NCBI GenBank assembly: GCA_964503525.1
Contig: CAZCZY010000001.1
Coordinates: forward strand, 1 to 14,556
Reading direction: 5' to 3'
Source: CAZCZY01 sp964503525
Lineage (GTDB): Bacteria > Patescibacteriota > JAUYIX01
DNA: 14,556 nucleotides
Shown here: one piece after another, positions 5,938 through 11,913 of the stretch
How positions within the stretch are numbered: the stretch's first letter is position 1
Layout of the letters: every line of letters begins with the position of its first letter
Program-made: the position numbers and the translations under genes
Notes under the pieces: generated by a model
Told to the model about the DNA's origin: nothing
The model's database searches: none
The model's input: the letters and a program-made list of their open reading frames with translations, nothing else

Positions 5938-6474
5938 TTATTCAACCAAATATTTCTGTCGCAAAAATTCTGTAAAAGCCTCCATCTCACGCTTGTATAG
6001 TTTTTTCTTGACGTTTTGTTCGTCCGAAGAAAAATTCTCGAACTCATGCATGCCTTGATTCTCAATCCGTCTCATATGCTCAGGGCCGTCATCAATTATC
6101 AACTGTTGGTCATAAGCGACGCGACGATCTTTGTAAAACTCATTGAGCAGCACAAACGCTTTGCTGCGCATTTCAAACGTTTTTTGCCATTGCTTTTCGA
6201 CGAGTTTGTCATCTTTCTGCCAGTTTTTTATAGGGGGATCCTCTGGCCCAAATGATACCCACGGTGTTTGTCGGCCGTGATCTTCTAGCGGCCCGCCCTC
6301 ACAGGATTGCACCGTCTTAAGTCCAAAGGCATTAAACATCACGACGGTTTCTTTGATACCAGGGTCGATCTCACGCCCGATGCCATCGGTCTCTTTGTCG
6401 ACCCTGCGCGCGATAAGTTCTAGATTTGATTTTTTGGCCTCACGCTCGCGCGGGTCGCCGGATTCTTGGTTCAT
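5938..6474 (-). CDS. Hypothetical protein with SC-x-G motif (QSCEGG)
   Basis: A 178-aa soluble protein of the kind common in Patescibacteria but without an assigned function. Residues 35-75 hold the most distinctive part: DPGIKETVVMFNAFGLKT, then QSCEGG (56-61), and PWVSF (71-75). The same layout, SC[EA]G[GH] followed by P[WY]xS[FL], occurs in the 297-aa protein at 7765-8658, suggesting a shared fold. The C-terminal half is charged and helical with many aromatic residues. The start at 6474 is chosen because a TGC-TAATCT extended -10 ends 6 nt upstream, giving a leaderless mRNA. Catalytic function of the Cys/His positions is not known. Confidence 0.75.
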   Translation of the reverse strand: MNQESGDPREREAKKSNLELIARRVDKETDGIGREIDPGIKETVVMFNAFGLKTVQSCEGGPLEDHGRQTPWVSFGPEDPPIKNWQKDDKLVEKQWQKTFEMRSKAFVLLNEFYKDRRVAYDQQLIIDDGPEHMRRIENQGMHEFENFSSDEQNVKKKLYKREMEAFTEFLRQKYLVE

Positions 6475-6480
6475 GAGCAC

Positions 6481-6489
6481 AGATTAGCA
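6481..6489 (-). promoter_or_regulatory. Extended -10, leaderless start
   Basis: Minus-strand TGC-TAATCT (TAATCT at 6481-6486) ends 6 nt before the ATG at 6474. No clear -35. Confidence 0.5.
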
Positions 6490-6505
6490 GATCCCTGCAG
6501 GCCGA

Positions 6506-7678
6506 CTATTTTGGCGGTTTCTTGAGCGCATCTTCGGCCTTCTGCATAAGGCCTTGCATCTGTTCGAGCGTAAATTTTTTTTGCATGTCCAGTCGCGCAG
6601 CGCGTGCGTCGAGTTGGTCCCCATGCTGTGCGCGGCGCTCGGTTACACGCTCAAAAGATTTCTTCAGCACGTCATATTTAGTTATCGCGTCCGACACATC
6701 TTCCGGAACTTGAGGTGTGTCTCCATAGGCCTGCAATGTTTTGTCTAGTAATAATTTTTCCTGTACTGCATCCATGCGCTCAAACACCTGCTTATCACTT
6801 AGCAACACCGGCTCTTTTTGTTCTTTTTCTTCTGAGGCCTTAAGATCCTCAGGCTTGACACCCTCTTGTTGCGCAAATTCACGTTCTGGATTTTTCTTCT
6901 CGCCCAATTGCTCTTGCCGACGTTCTTCAATTTGATGACCAACAGATTTTTCATCTGCTGGGGTCTGCTTCTCCGTTCGTCGCAAAAAATTATTGATAGT
7001 ATCCGCTTCATTTTGTAATGCAGCGTGCGCTTCTGTAACGGTCGGAATTGTTCGTTCGGGATGTTCCAATATTTCACGAACAAAATTTGTGTCTGCCGTG
7101 TTGATATAGCGCGCTTTGCGAATGGTACTTGTGGCGCTCTGCGGGCCATACCTTAAGTGATCAGAAAAAGCATCATCCTTACCTCTTAGCGCCTCTAAAA
7201 CGGTGCGCGCCCACGCTTGGCGCCGGTCTGGTGGTGCCGTGTTAAGTTTATCAACATTAATATGAAGGCGAGTCTCCCTTCTTTGTCGCGATTTCTCTAT
7301 CAAGTCCGGTCCTTTCTTCAGTGCCGCAGCTATATCTTCTGAATTATCTGCAAGTGCTTTTATGTCAGCTGCAAGGCGTTGATGGACTTGAGATTCTTGA
7401 CCACGTGGAGCCGTCGCTGTAAGAATCGCTATTTTTTTTCTCAAGTAAGCATTGGTACCTGTGTGCATTAGACCTTCCTCTCCCGGCAAAAGAGAATAAT
7501 TTTCCCGGATATTTTCTGCGGTTGGGTCATTGCTCCAGATCTCCTGTTTTTCAATCTCTGTTGCTGCGGCATAAAGCTTTTGCTCCAGCCCGCCTCGTAG
7601 CGCCCCTTTTGTACTAGAAGTTTCACCGTAATCACTTTGAATTTCTCCCGGACCGCGTCGAAAGGGTGTATCGCTCAT
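6506..7678 (-). CDS. Large charged helical hypothetical protein
   Basis: A 390-aa protein (MSDTPFRRGPGEIQ...) without signal peptide or membrane segment. It is almost entirely helical and highly charged. Residues 20-240 contain alternating helices with Arg/Asp-rich turns. Residues 240-300 are a low-complexity Glu/Lys/Gln linker, and 300-390 form a coiled-coil-like end (QVFERMDAVQEKLLLDKTLQ, MQKKFTLEQMQGLM). I do not recognise the family. Three in-frame starts exist; 7678 is preferred because the TATACT box (7688-7693) ends 9 nt before it, whereas 7684 is only 3 nt away and 7711 lies in a hairpin. A structural or scaffolding role would fit but is speculation. Confidence 0.72.
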   Translation of the reverse strand: MSDTPFRRGPGEIQSDYGETSSTKGALRGGLEQKLYAAATEIEKQEIWSNDPTAENIRENYSLLPGEEGLMHTGTNAYLRKKIAILTATAPRGQESQVHQRLAADIKALADNSEDIAAALKKGPDLIEKSRQRRETRLHINVDKLNTAPPDRRQAWARTVLEALRGKDDAFSDHLRYGPQSATSTIRKARYINTADTNFVREILEHPERTIPTVTEAHAALQNEADTINNFLRRTEKQTPADEKSVGHQIEERRQEQLGEKKNPEREFAQQEGVKPEDLKASEEKEQKEPVLLSDKQVFERMDAVQEKLLLDKTLQAYGDTPQVPEDVSDAITKYDVLKKSFERVTERRAQHGDQLDARAARLDMQKKFTLEQMQGLMQKAEDALKKPPK

Positions 7679-7698
7679 ATTCATGTGAGTATAACAAA

Positions 7699-7723
7699 AA
7701 CCACCGATCATGGATCAACGGTT
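7699..7723 (-). terminator. Orphan terminator-like hairpin
   Basis: In the minus RNA AACCGTTGATC pairs with GATCGGTGGTT through 11 pairs, three of them G.U, and is followed by TTTGTT. In the plus RNA those three positions are mismatched, so it belongs to minus-strand transcription. No minus-strand gene ends here: the next gene upstream on that strand starts at 9172. It shares an arm with the hairpin at 8668-8693. Confidence 0.5.
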
Positions 7724-7748
7724 TTTATGGCTGGTTATCAAAGCCCAA

Positions 7749-7757
7749 TGCTAATAT
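7749..7757 (+). promoter_or_regulatory. Extended -10, leaderless start
   Basis: TGC-TAATAT (TAATAT at 7752-7757) ends 7 nt before the ATG at 7765, the best example here of a leaderless promoter. Confidence 0.6.
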
Positions 7758-7764
7758 CGTCTAA

Positions 7765-8658
7765 ATGCCCGAAGATCTATCTCCAGAACAAGAAAAAACA
7801 GCTCCAAAAATAGCAGAGACAATAAAGCTCACTGTTGATTGGACTAAGTATTTGGCGGTGCCGCCACCGCGGGCCGACATTGATCCAGAGGGAAAACTTT
7901 CGCCTGAGGGTGTGGCTGCAAAAATAAATGAATACTTTAAGGCGCAAGGTCTGACCATAAAAACCGAAGCAAGTTTTGACGTGACTGAATACCCCGAGCT
8001 GATTGACGAGCCGCTGCGATCCCTTACACAGCGGATAAATAAATCGGATTTTATTAGAACATATTCTTCGTGTGCAGGGCATATACACGAGGCGGGTCAA
8101 ACTCCACAGCACGAGCGAGAACAGGTCGGGCGGTTTGCACATCGGGACACGCTAACGTATCTCGGGCCGTATCTTTCGTTGTTGGTGGTTCGGAAGAATG
8201 CATCAAGCCAGATTTTTCTAGAAGGCTTGGAGCAACAAAAACAGCAATACGTACAAAAATATCCCAATGCATTCATCAATCTAGAACGAGAAATTCTTGA
8301 TCTAGATATTGAGCAGGTTACATTCTCACTCGAGCTCGGCATACCTGAGAGTTGGATCGAAAAGAACGGCAAAAAAACTACGGAACAATTAAATCAAGAA
8401 ATTACGGACGCAAAAAAACGCCTTGGAGTTGTGGACCCGCCTCAAGCCCGCGATTTTTCTGACATGCATCAATATGAGCAAGCGAATGAGGCTTGGGAAA
8501 AGAAACACCAAGAATCATACGAAAAATGGCACGAGGAATATTTTGTGGGTTTGTACCGGAGCGAGTACGGAGATTTCTTCAAAGGGCGAACGTCTCAGGC
8601 TGAAGTGCAGGATTTTTTTGCGGGCATACGAGGGGCATTAGATCAAGTGCGGCCTTGA
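7765..8658 (+). CDS. Hypothetical protein with SSCAGH motif
   Basis: A 297-aa soluble protein. Residues 45-100 contain two helices and strands (SPEGVAAKINEYFKAQGLTI, YPELIDEPLRSLTQRINKSDFIRTY). SSCAGH is at 101-106 and LGPYLSLLV at 133-141, the same Cys-x-Gly-His then Pro-aromatic-x-Ser layout as the protein at 5938-6474. Residues 185-215 (DIEQVTFSLELGIPESWI) look strand-rich, and the last 80 residues are helical with many Tyr/Trp/Glu. The start is set by the leaderless promoter. It is the only plus-strand gene between 5412 and 9355, and related hairpins lie on both sides, which may point to insertion. Function unknown. Confidence 0.75.
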   Translation: MPEDLSPEQEKTAPKIAETIKLTVDWTKYLAVPPPRADIDPEGKLSPEGVAAKINEYFKAQGLTIKTEASFDVTEYPELIDEPLRSLTQRINKSDFIRTYSSCAGHIHEAGQTPQHEREQVGRFAHRDTLTYLGPYLSLLVVRKNASSQIFLEGLEQQKQQYVQKYPNAFINLEREILDLDIEQVTFSLELGIPESWIEKNGKKTTEQLNQEITDAKKRLGVVDPPQARDFSDMHQYEQANEAWEKKHQESYEKWHEEYFVGLYRSEYGDFFKGRTSQAEVQDFFAGIRGALDQVRP

Positions 8659-8659
8659 T

Positions 8660-8693
8660 AAAAGAAAAACCGCTGATCTTTTGATCAACGGTT
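8660..8693 (-). terminator. Terminator of the zinc-protein gene (minus strand)
   Basis: In the minus RNA AACCGTTGATC-AAAA-GATCAGCGGTT is fully paired with one U.G, then TTTTTCTTTT (8660-8669). In the plus RNA the same position is a C/A mismatch, so it primarily ends transcription of the gene at 8726-9172. It also lies right after the convergent gene ending at 8658. Confidence 0.82.
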
Positions 8694-8725
8694 TGTTGGT
8701 TGTCGGCTGGAAAGCGGTGGTCAGG

Positions 8726-9172
8726 CTACTTTGCTGGCCTAAGCACTGCGAACCTCACGGTCTCGGTGCGATCGAAAAGCCAGCCGAGCAAGCGCGAGCC
8801 ACCCAACAACTCCTGGTCAAAGCGCTTGGTGTCAGCGCTTGAGTTGATTGGTATCGCATAGAAGCGCAGCGAATCGGTAGCTGCGATCGCCTGGAACTGC
8901 AGCTGAAGAAAGCGCGCGAGCTTCTTGTCGCGCGCATCTTTGCGGGCCGACTGACTGTAGTCCTTGTCGACACACCCGGGAATCCCGATCTTCCAGAGGG
9001 AGTTTCCAACCTTGCAGTTGGGACAGTCGACATGCAGCCACTGGCGCTTTTCGAAACCCTCGACGAGCCAACCGCCGTCGTGGTCGACATGTTCGATCTG
9101 CTCGGGTAGCGGAAGGTTGCAGCTGTAGCAGGGAAGGCCGGCAGCTAGTGCGGCAAAATCGGCGAGTTGCAT
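8726..9172 (-). CDS. Putative zinc-binding protein (CxxC...CxxC)
   Basis: A 148-aa protein. C15-x2-C18 and C50-x2-C53 flank a short domain (EHVDHDGGWLVEGFEKRQW), the spacing of a zinc ribbon or HNH-like treble-clef element. The His/Asp cluster HVDHD (28-32) lies near the metal site. The C-terminal half (75-148) has a helical part (KDARDKKLARFLQLQFQ) and strands at the end. No family is assigned. The start has a near-perfect AAGGAGG Shine-Dalgarno 9-10 nt upstream, and promoter TTGACA-17-TACAAA lies 70-100 nt upstream. A CTCCT stretch in the leader could pair with AGGAG of the Shine-Dalgarno. Divergent from operon 2. Confidence 0.75.
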   Translation of the reverse strand: MQLADFAALAAGLPCYSCNLPLPEQIEHVDHDGGWLVEGFEKRQWLHVDCPNCKVGNSLWKIGIPGCVDKDYSQSARKDARDKKLARFLQLQFQAIAATDSLRFYAIPINSSADTKRFDQELLGGSRLLGWLFDRTETVRFAVLRPAK

Positions 9173-9243
9173 GGTAAGGAACCTCCTTGGTAATCGGACG
9201 GTTGAGGAGCTTTCGAAACAAATCGGACCTTTCGGAACTGTGT

Positions 9244-9272
9244 TTTGTAGCGCGGTTTTGCATTATTGTCAA
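9244..9272 (-). promoter_or_regulatory. Promoter of the zinc-protein gene
   Basis: Minus-strand TTGACA (9267-9272), 17 nt, TACAAA (9244-9249). The leader carries two direct copies of GTCCGATT that could be a binding site. Confidence 0.7.
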
Positions 9273-9354
9273 GTGAGACTACATCCCCATCAAAAAAGTT
9301 GTGGCCTAATTAAGCCATTATTTGTTCGAAACAAAAGACTTTGTTAAGCAACTA

Positions 9355-9383
9355 TTGACAATAAATTTGTTTACTGCTACCAA
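9355..9383 (+). promoter_or_regulatory. Promoter of operon 2
   Basis: TTGACA (9355-9360), 17 nt, TACCAA (9378-9383), in an AT-rich divergent region. Transcription would begin near 9390, some 455 nt before the first well-supported start codon. Confidence 0.75.
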
Positions 9384-9408
9384 TGTCGTCTTGTTCATTT
9401 AAAGTATT

Positions 9409-9469
9409 GATCTCAGGGCGGTGGGGGTTGTAGGCATTTTCCTAAATGCCTCCCCCCACCGCCGAGGTC
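9409..9469 (+). promoter_or_regulatory. Large 5' hairpin of operon 2
   Basis: GATCTC pairs with GAGGTC (one U.G), a 2-nt AG bulge follows, then 11 perfect pairs GGCGGTGGGGG / CCCCCACCGCC (9417-9427 / 9453-9463). After an internal loop come 8 pairs AGGCATTT / AAATGCCT around TCCT. At about 20 nt from the transcript start it would cap the 5' end. No U-tract, so not a terminator. Possible roles are 5' protection or control. Confidence 0.7.
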
Positions 9470-9720
9470 AAAAATAGTTCGGGTTGGATGCCGCGCATGC
9501 ATCCTTTATTGCTTCACTTTGTGGAGCGGCCTGGCGATACCGGAGAGTGGGGAGCAGTGATCCTTTGCAGGAGTTCATTGCCATGTCACTCAACTGGTAG
9601 GACCAAAAAAGGTAAGTGGGAGCTGCAACTTCCATGGGTCACAAGGGGAGACGCTTGGAAAGTCTTTCCCAAGGACCTTGCCTCCGGGTGCGGCATTTTG
9701 CCAAACCCAATGCGCACTTT
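9470..9720 (+). other. Long leader of operon 2, possibly a decayed first gene
   Basis: A frame is open from the ATG at 9488 (MPRMHPLLLHF...) through 9720 and beyond. It reads into the hairpin module and stays in frame with the gene at 9845. The first 77 codons look protein-like (GEWGAVILCRSS, KWELQLPWVTRGDAWKVF), but no Shine-Dalgarno precedes 9488 and no stop lies before the next module. It may be a former cassette gene that lost its stop, or a noncoding leader. A five-codon frame with an AGGAG upstream begins at 9582. No known riboswitch seen. Confidence 0.35.
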
Positions 9721-9806
9721 TCCCGAACAAGCATCACTTGTTCGGGACTCTCTTTTGCAAGACGAAAAATCGCCTTTCAAAAAAGAGTCTTTGACTCTCG
9801 TACATT
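9721..9806 (+). promoter_or_regulatory. Intergenic RNA hairpin module 4 (type B)
   Basis: Hairpin 1 (9721-9747) is an 11-bp perfect stem, TCCCGAACAAG with its complement, loop CATCA. Hairpin 2 (9750-9787) pairs CTCTTTT with AAAAGAG and carries an AAG/CTT, A-C mismatch, CGA/TCG tip like that of module 3. Hairpin 3 (9784-9798) is AGAGTC-TTT-GACTCT, identical to module 3 and overlapping hairpin 2. CGTACATT is at 9799-9806. Confidence 0.78.
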
Positions 9807-9844
9807 GCAAATCGCTGGTTAGTACCGGCAGAAAGGAGAAACTC

Positions 9845-10036
9845 ATGGACCACGTTCAGGTCGACCAGAATCAGAAGCTCTCGAGCGCCGACAGGCTCGC
9901 GCTGCTGCGTGCTGGCGACGTGATCCTCGAGGAAGCCGACTGTGATCGTTACGGTCAGCCGAAAAGCCGCAAGGCTTGGAAGCAGGCACGCTTCGAGCGG
10001 TCGCTGACTTCGTGTCCCTTCGGCAACTCTCGCTAG
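9845..10036 (+). CDS. Small basic hypothetical protein, operon 2
   Basis: A 63-aa protein, MDHVQVDQNQKLSSADRLALL..., with an N-terminal helix (SSADRLALLRAGDVILEE) and a basic C-terminal half (PKSRKAWKQARFERS). The ATG at 9845 is placed by an AAGGAG Shine-Dalgarno 6 nt upstream and by module 4, whose spacing to the start matches the other cassettes. The reading frame is open further upstream, but that portion runs through the hairpins. Soluble, no family recognised. Confidence 0.6.
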   Translation: MDHVQVDQNQKLSSADRLALLRAGDVILEEADCDRYGQPKSRKAWKQARFERSLTSCPFGNSR

Positions 10037-10163
10037 TTCGACTAGGTAGAGAGGGGGGCGTGAGTCCGGCATAGGTGCGTGCCGTGAGTGGGGATCTCGG
10101 GTAACAAATAACCCCGAGGCGCGACCACAAAAAACCCCGGGTTAGTCTCGACACATGACTCGC

Positions 10164-10347
10164 TTAGGCACGTGCTGCCTAACGCTGGTATCTGCAACGC
10201 AGATACTGGGAGCCACTCAAGTAAAATCTTTTTACTTGAGATTCTCTCTGGGGCGAACAATTCGTCCGAACTCTGTCTCGCAAGAGGCACCGTTCGACTC
10301 ATCACGAATTGATCGCTCAAGAAAGAGTCTTTGACTCGACGTACTTT
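10164..10347 (+). promoter_or_regulatory. Intergenic RNA hairpin module 5 (type B, most elaborate)
   Basis: Preceded by TTAGGCA-CGTGC-TGCCTAA (10164-10182) and an 8-11 bp stem GTATCTGC-AAC-GCAGATAC (10188-10206). Hairpin 1 (10216-10240) is an 11-bp perfect stem CTCAAGTAAAA. Hairpin 2 (10244-10327) pairs CTCT with AGAG, GGGCGA with TCGCTC and CAATTCGT with ACGAATTG. It is topped by CGAAC/GTTCG and TGTCTC-GCAA-GAGGCA with a GNRA tetraloop. Hairpin 3 is GAGTC-TTT-GACTC (10325-10337), then CGTACTTT (10340-10347). Confidence 0.8.
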
Positions 10348-10384
10348 GACATCGACAGTCCAAGAACTAAGGAGAATCCCGAAC

Positions 10385-11071
10385 ATGATGAGCATGCGCA
10401 TGTCCTACCGCCACTCTCACCGTCAGACCCATCGGTTGGTCCACCGGGTCCGCCTGCGCTTGGCTTCCCGTCTGCGGCTCACGCTGCGCTTGGATCTGAT
10501 CCAGGCTCTACGTGACGAGCGCTACGAGCCCAATGCCACCTGCCCCGACTGCGGTCGCAAGCTCACGCCGATCGATATTCTGCGGGGGTTCAACGACGAC
10601 CCGCGGGACTTCACGACGCAGTGTCCCAACACTCAGTGCGGAGCGCGGTTCGAGGCGCGGCTGATCCAGTTCAGCGGCAACGACATCGACTCTCGCATCG
10701 AGATGCGGTTCTTCTGCGAGATGCAGATGCTCGAACAGTTGCGAGGACTTGCCAACCTCCCACCGCTCGAATTGTCCAAGGAGCACCCGGCAGTCTACCG
10801 CTCTGCGATCGTGCACTGTGGCGGCATCGGCGCGGCTTTCGCCAAGATCGGGGTCTCGTATCCGCACGAGGAGATCTCCAATTGGCAGGCCAAGGCCACG
10901 CCCTTCTTGGGAAAGCTGACCGACGTCGACATCGCCTCATGCGCGGGCGTCAAGCAGGTCGAGGTGCGTCGGCTGCGTCGCTCTCTCGGGATCGCTCGCT
11001 ACCGATCCCGCACTGCCAAGCAGCAGATGACCACGACCGCAACTGCAGATTCCGCTGCACCGGTCGAGTAG
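10385..11071 (+). CDS. Putative DNA-binding protein: zinc ribbon plus HTH, operon 2
   Basis: A 228-aa protein with three parts. Residues 1-45 are extremely Arg/His/Leu-rich (RHSHRQTHRLVHRVRLRLASR). C53-P-D-C56 and C80-x4-C85 form a likely zinc ribbon. Residues 175-207 (LGKLTDVDIASCAGVKQ then VEVRRLRRSLGI) match the helix-turn-helix pattern in which an [IV]A...GV turn precedes a basic recognition helix. A Thr/Ala-rich tail ends the protein. It is therefore a candidate regulator of the operon or a nucleic-acid-binding effector. The ATG at 10385 has AAGGAG 10 nt upstream and directly follows module 5. Codons are more GC-rich than in the left part of the window. Family not identified. Confidence 0.75.
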   Translation: MMSMRMSYRHSHRQTHRLVHRVRLRLASRLRLTLRLDLIQALRDERYEPNATCPDCGRKLTPIDILRGFNDDPRDFTTQCPNTQCGARFEARLIQFSGNDIDSRIEMRFFCEMQMLEQLRGLANLPPLELSKEHPAVYRSAIVHCGGIGAAFAKIGVSYPHEEISNWQAKATPFLGKLTDVDIASCAGVKQVEVRRLRRSLGIARYRSRTAKQQMTTTATADSAAPVE

Positions 11072-11078
11072 CTTAATT

Positions 11079-11179
11079 GTCCCGAACATCAAAGATGTTC
11101 GGGACCTCTTTCTGGGGTGACCAATTCACAACCATTACGAATTGATCACTCAAGAAAGAGTCAATGACTCTCGCACCTT
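11079..11179 (+). promoter_or_regulatory. Intergenic RNA hairpin module 6 (type B)
   Basis: Hairpin 1 (11079-11105) is a perfect 12-bp stem GTCCCGAACATC with loop AAA. Hairpin 2 (11106-11160) pairs CTCTTTCT with AGAAAGAG, GGGTGA with TCACTC and CAATTC with GAATTG. It is the same helix as in module 5, with one C-G pair replaced by T-A and without the inner hairpin. Hairpin 3 (11157-11171) is AGAGTC-AAT-GACTCT. CGCACCTT is at 11172-11179. Confidence 0.8.
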
Positions 11180-11216
11180 TTCACGCACTGATGTGCAACA
11201 CCAACAAGGAGAACCG

Positions 11217-11522
11217 ATGAACATCCACGTCCGTGTTTGTTCCAAACCGATCAGTCAGGTCACCGAGATGATTGTGTACGCCAACGGGCACACGATCACG
11301 GAGTACTCAATTGCCGATTTCGTCATCACCGACAACACAGATCTTGCGCTTGACGCTTTGGAGGCTTACAAGCAGGTCGCAATGTTTGACATCTATGCCG
11401 ATGAGGCCATGACGGAACTACGCAAGTACCCCGCCGATCGAGTCAAGATCTTTGCTCCCACCGAGCAGTCGATCGAATGGCTGGATCGGTTCGCCACATT
11501 TTTGGTCGAACTCAAGGCGTAG
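11217..11522 (+). CDS. Hypothetical protein, operon 2 gene after module 6
   Basis: A 101-aa acidic soluble protein, MNIHVRVCSKPISQ.... It begins with strand-rich stretches (EMIVYANGHTITEYSIADFVIT) and continues helical (DLALDALEAYKQVAMFDIYADEAMTEL; SIEWLDRFATFLVELKA). The ATG at 11217 has a strong AAGGAG Shine-Dalgarno 5-6 nt upstream; a longer in-frame start at 11142 would lie in the hairpins. It is followed 23 nt later by a membrane protein gene with no module between, so the two are translated as a tight pair and may work together. Family unknown. Confidence 0.72.
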   Translation: MNIHVRVCSKPISQVTEMIVYANGHTITEYSIADFVITDNTDLALDALEAYKQVAMFDIYADEAMTELRKYPADRVKIFAPTEQSIEWLDRFATFLVELKA

Positions 11523-11545
11523 AAAAACGCCGAAGGGAGATTGAA

Positions 11546-11842
11546 ATGACAATCGCAATCATCGTGCTCGCGCTTCTCATTGTCGCAATCGCGACTTGGT
11601 TGTCTGCAATTGGCATGTACGCGACCGTCATCAGCAAGCGCATGGCCTGGCTGTGGTTCAACGTCATGGGCATGGGCGGTAGTATGGAGAATCGCGAGTA
11701 CTACGCGCTCAAACGGAAAATCGAGCGGCGCAACGCGATCATGTTCTGGCTCTGCCTGCCAGGTACACTCGTGTTCGTCTCGGCTTGCAGTTTCTTACCG
11801 ACGCGCACACTCTGGTGGATCGCGAAAAGAAATCGGACATAA
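11546..11842 (+). CDS. Small two-helix membrane protein, operon 2 last gene
   Basis: A 98-aa protein with membrane helices at about residues 3-26 (starting MTIAIIVLALL) and 64-84 (IMFWLCLPGTLVFVSACSF). They are joined by a loop with a basic stretch (LKRKIERRN, 55-63) that should be cytoplasmic. The C-terminus is basic (WIAKRNRT). Shine-Dalgarno GGGAG about 7 nt before the ATG. It is coupled to the upstream gene by a 23-nt gap and followed by a classical terminator. Candidate membrane partner or effector of the operon; no family recognised. Confidence 0.72.
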   Translation: MTIAIIVLALLIVAIATWLSAIGMYATVISKRMAWLWFNVMGMGGSMENREYYALKRKIERRNAIMFWLCLPGTLVFVSACSFLPTRTLWWIAKRNRT

Positions 11843-11846
11843 CCAC

Positions 11847-11880
11847 AAAGGGTCGCCATAATAGCGACCCTTTTTCTTTT
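11847..11880 (+). terminator. Rho-independent terminator of operon 2
   Basis: AAAGGGTCGC, a 7-nt loop, GCGACCCTTT and a T-rich tail (TTTTTCTTTT). Perfect 10-bp stem. Confidence 0.92.
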
Positions 11881-11913
11881 TGTCGCGAACTTTTTGCAAA
11901 CGATACAACGCGA

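Noticed and set aside
8832..9272. A 146-aa minus-strand frame rich in Arg and Ser.
   Set aside because: An out-of-frame shadow of the CxxC zinc-protein gene, which has the Shine-Dalgarno and promoter.
9609..9820. A 62-68 aa frame (MGHKGRRLESL...) in the operon 2 leader as a gene.
   Set aside because: No ribosome site, and it reads straight through hairpins 1-3 of module 4.
10164..10206. TTAGGCA...TGCCTAAC looks like integron attC R boxes, and the gene-hairpin-gene layout recalls an integron cassette array.
   Set aside because: No paired R'/R'' boxes at the other modules, no integrase in the window, one promoter and terminator per operon, and G.U patterns that show selection on RNA rather than recombination DNA.
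10621..11076. A 151-aa plus-strand frame in operon 2.
   Set aside because: An Arg/Ala/Gly-rich shadow frame of the zinc ribbon/HTH gene with no ribosome site.
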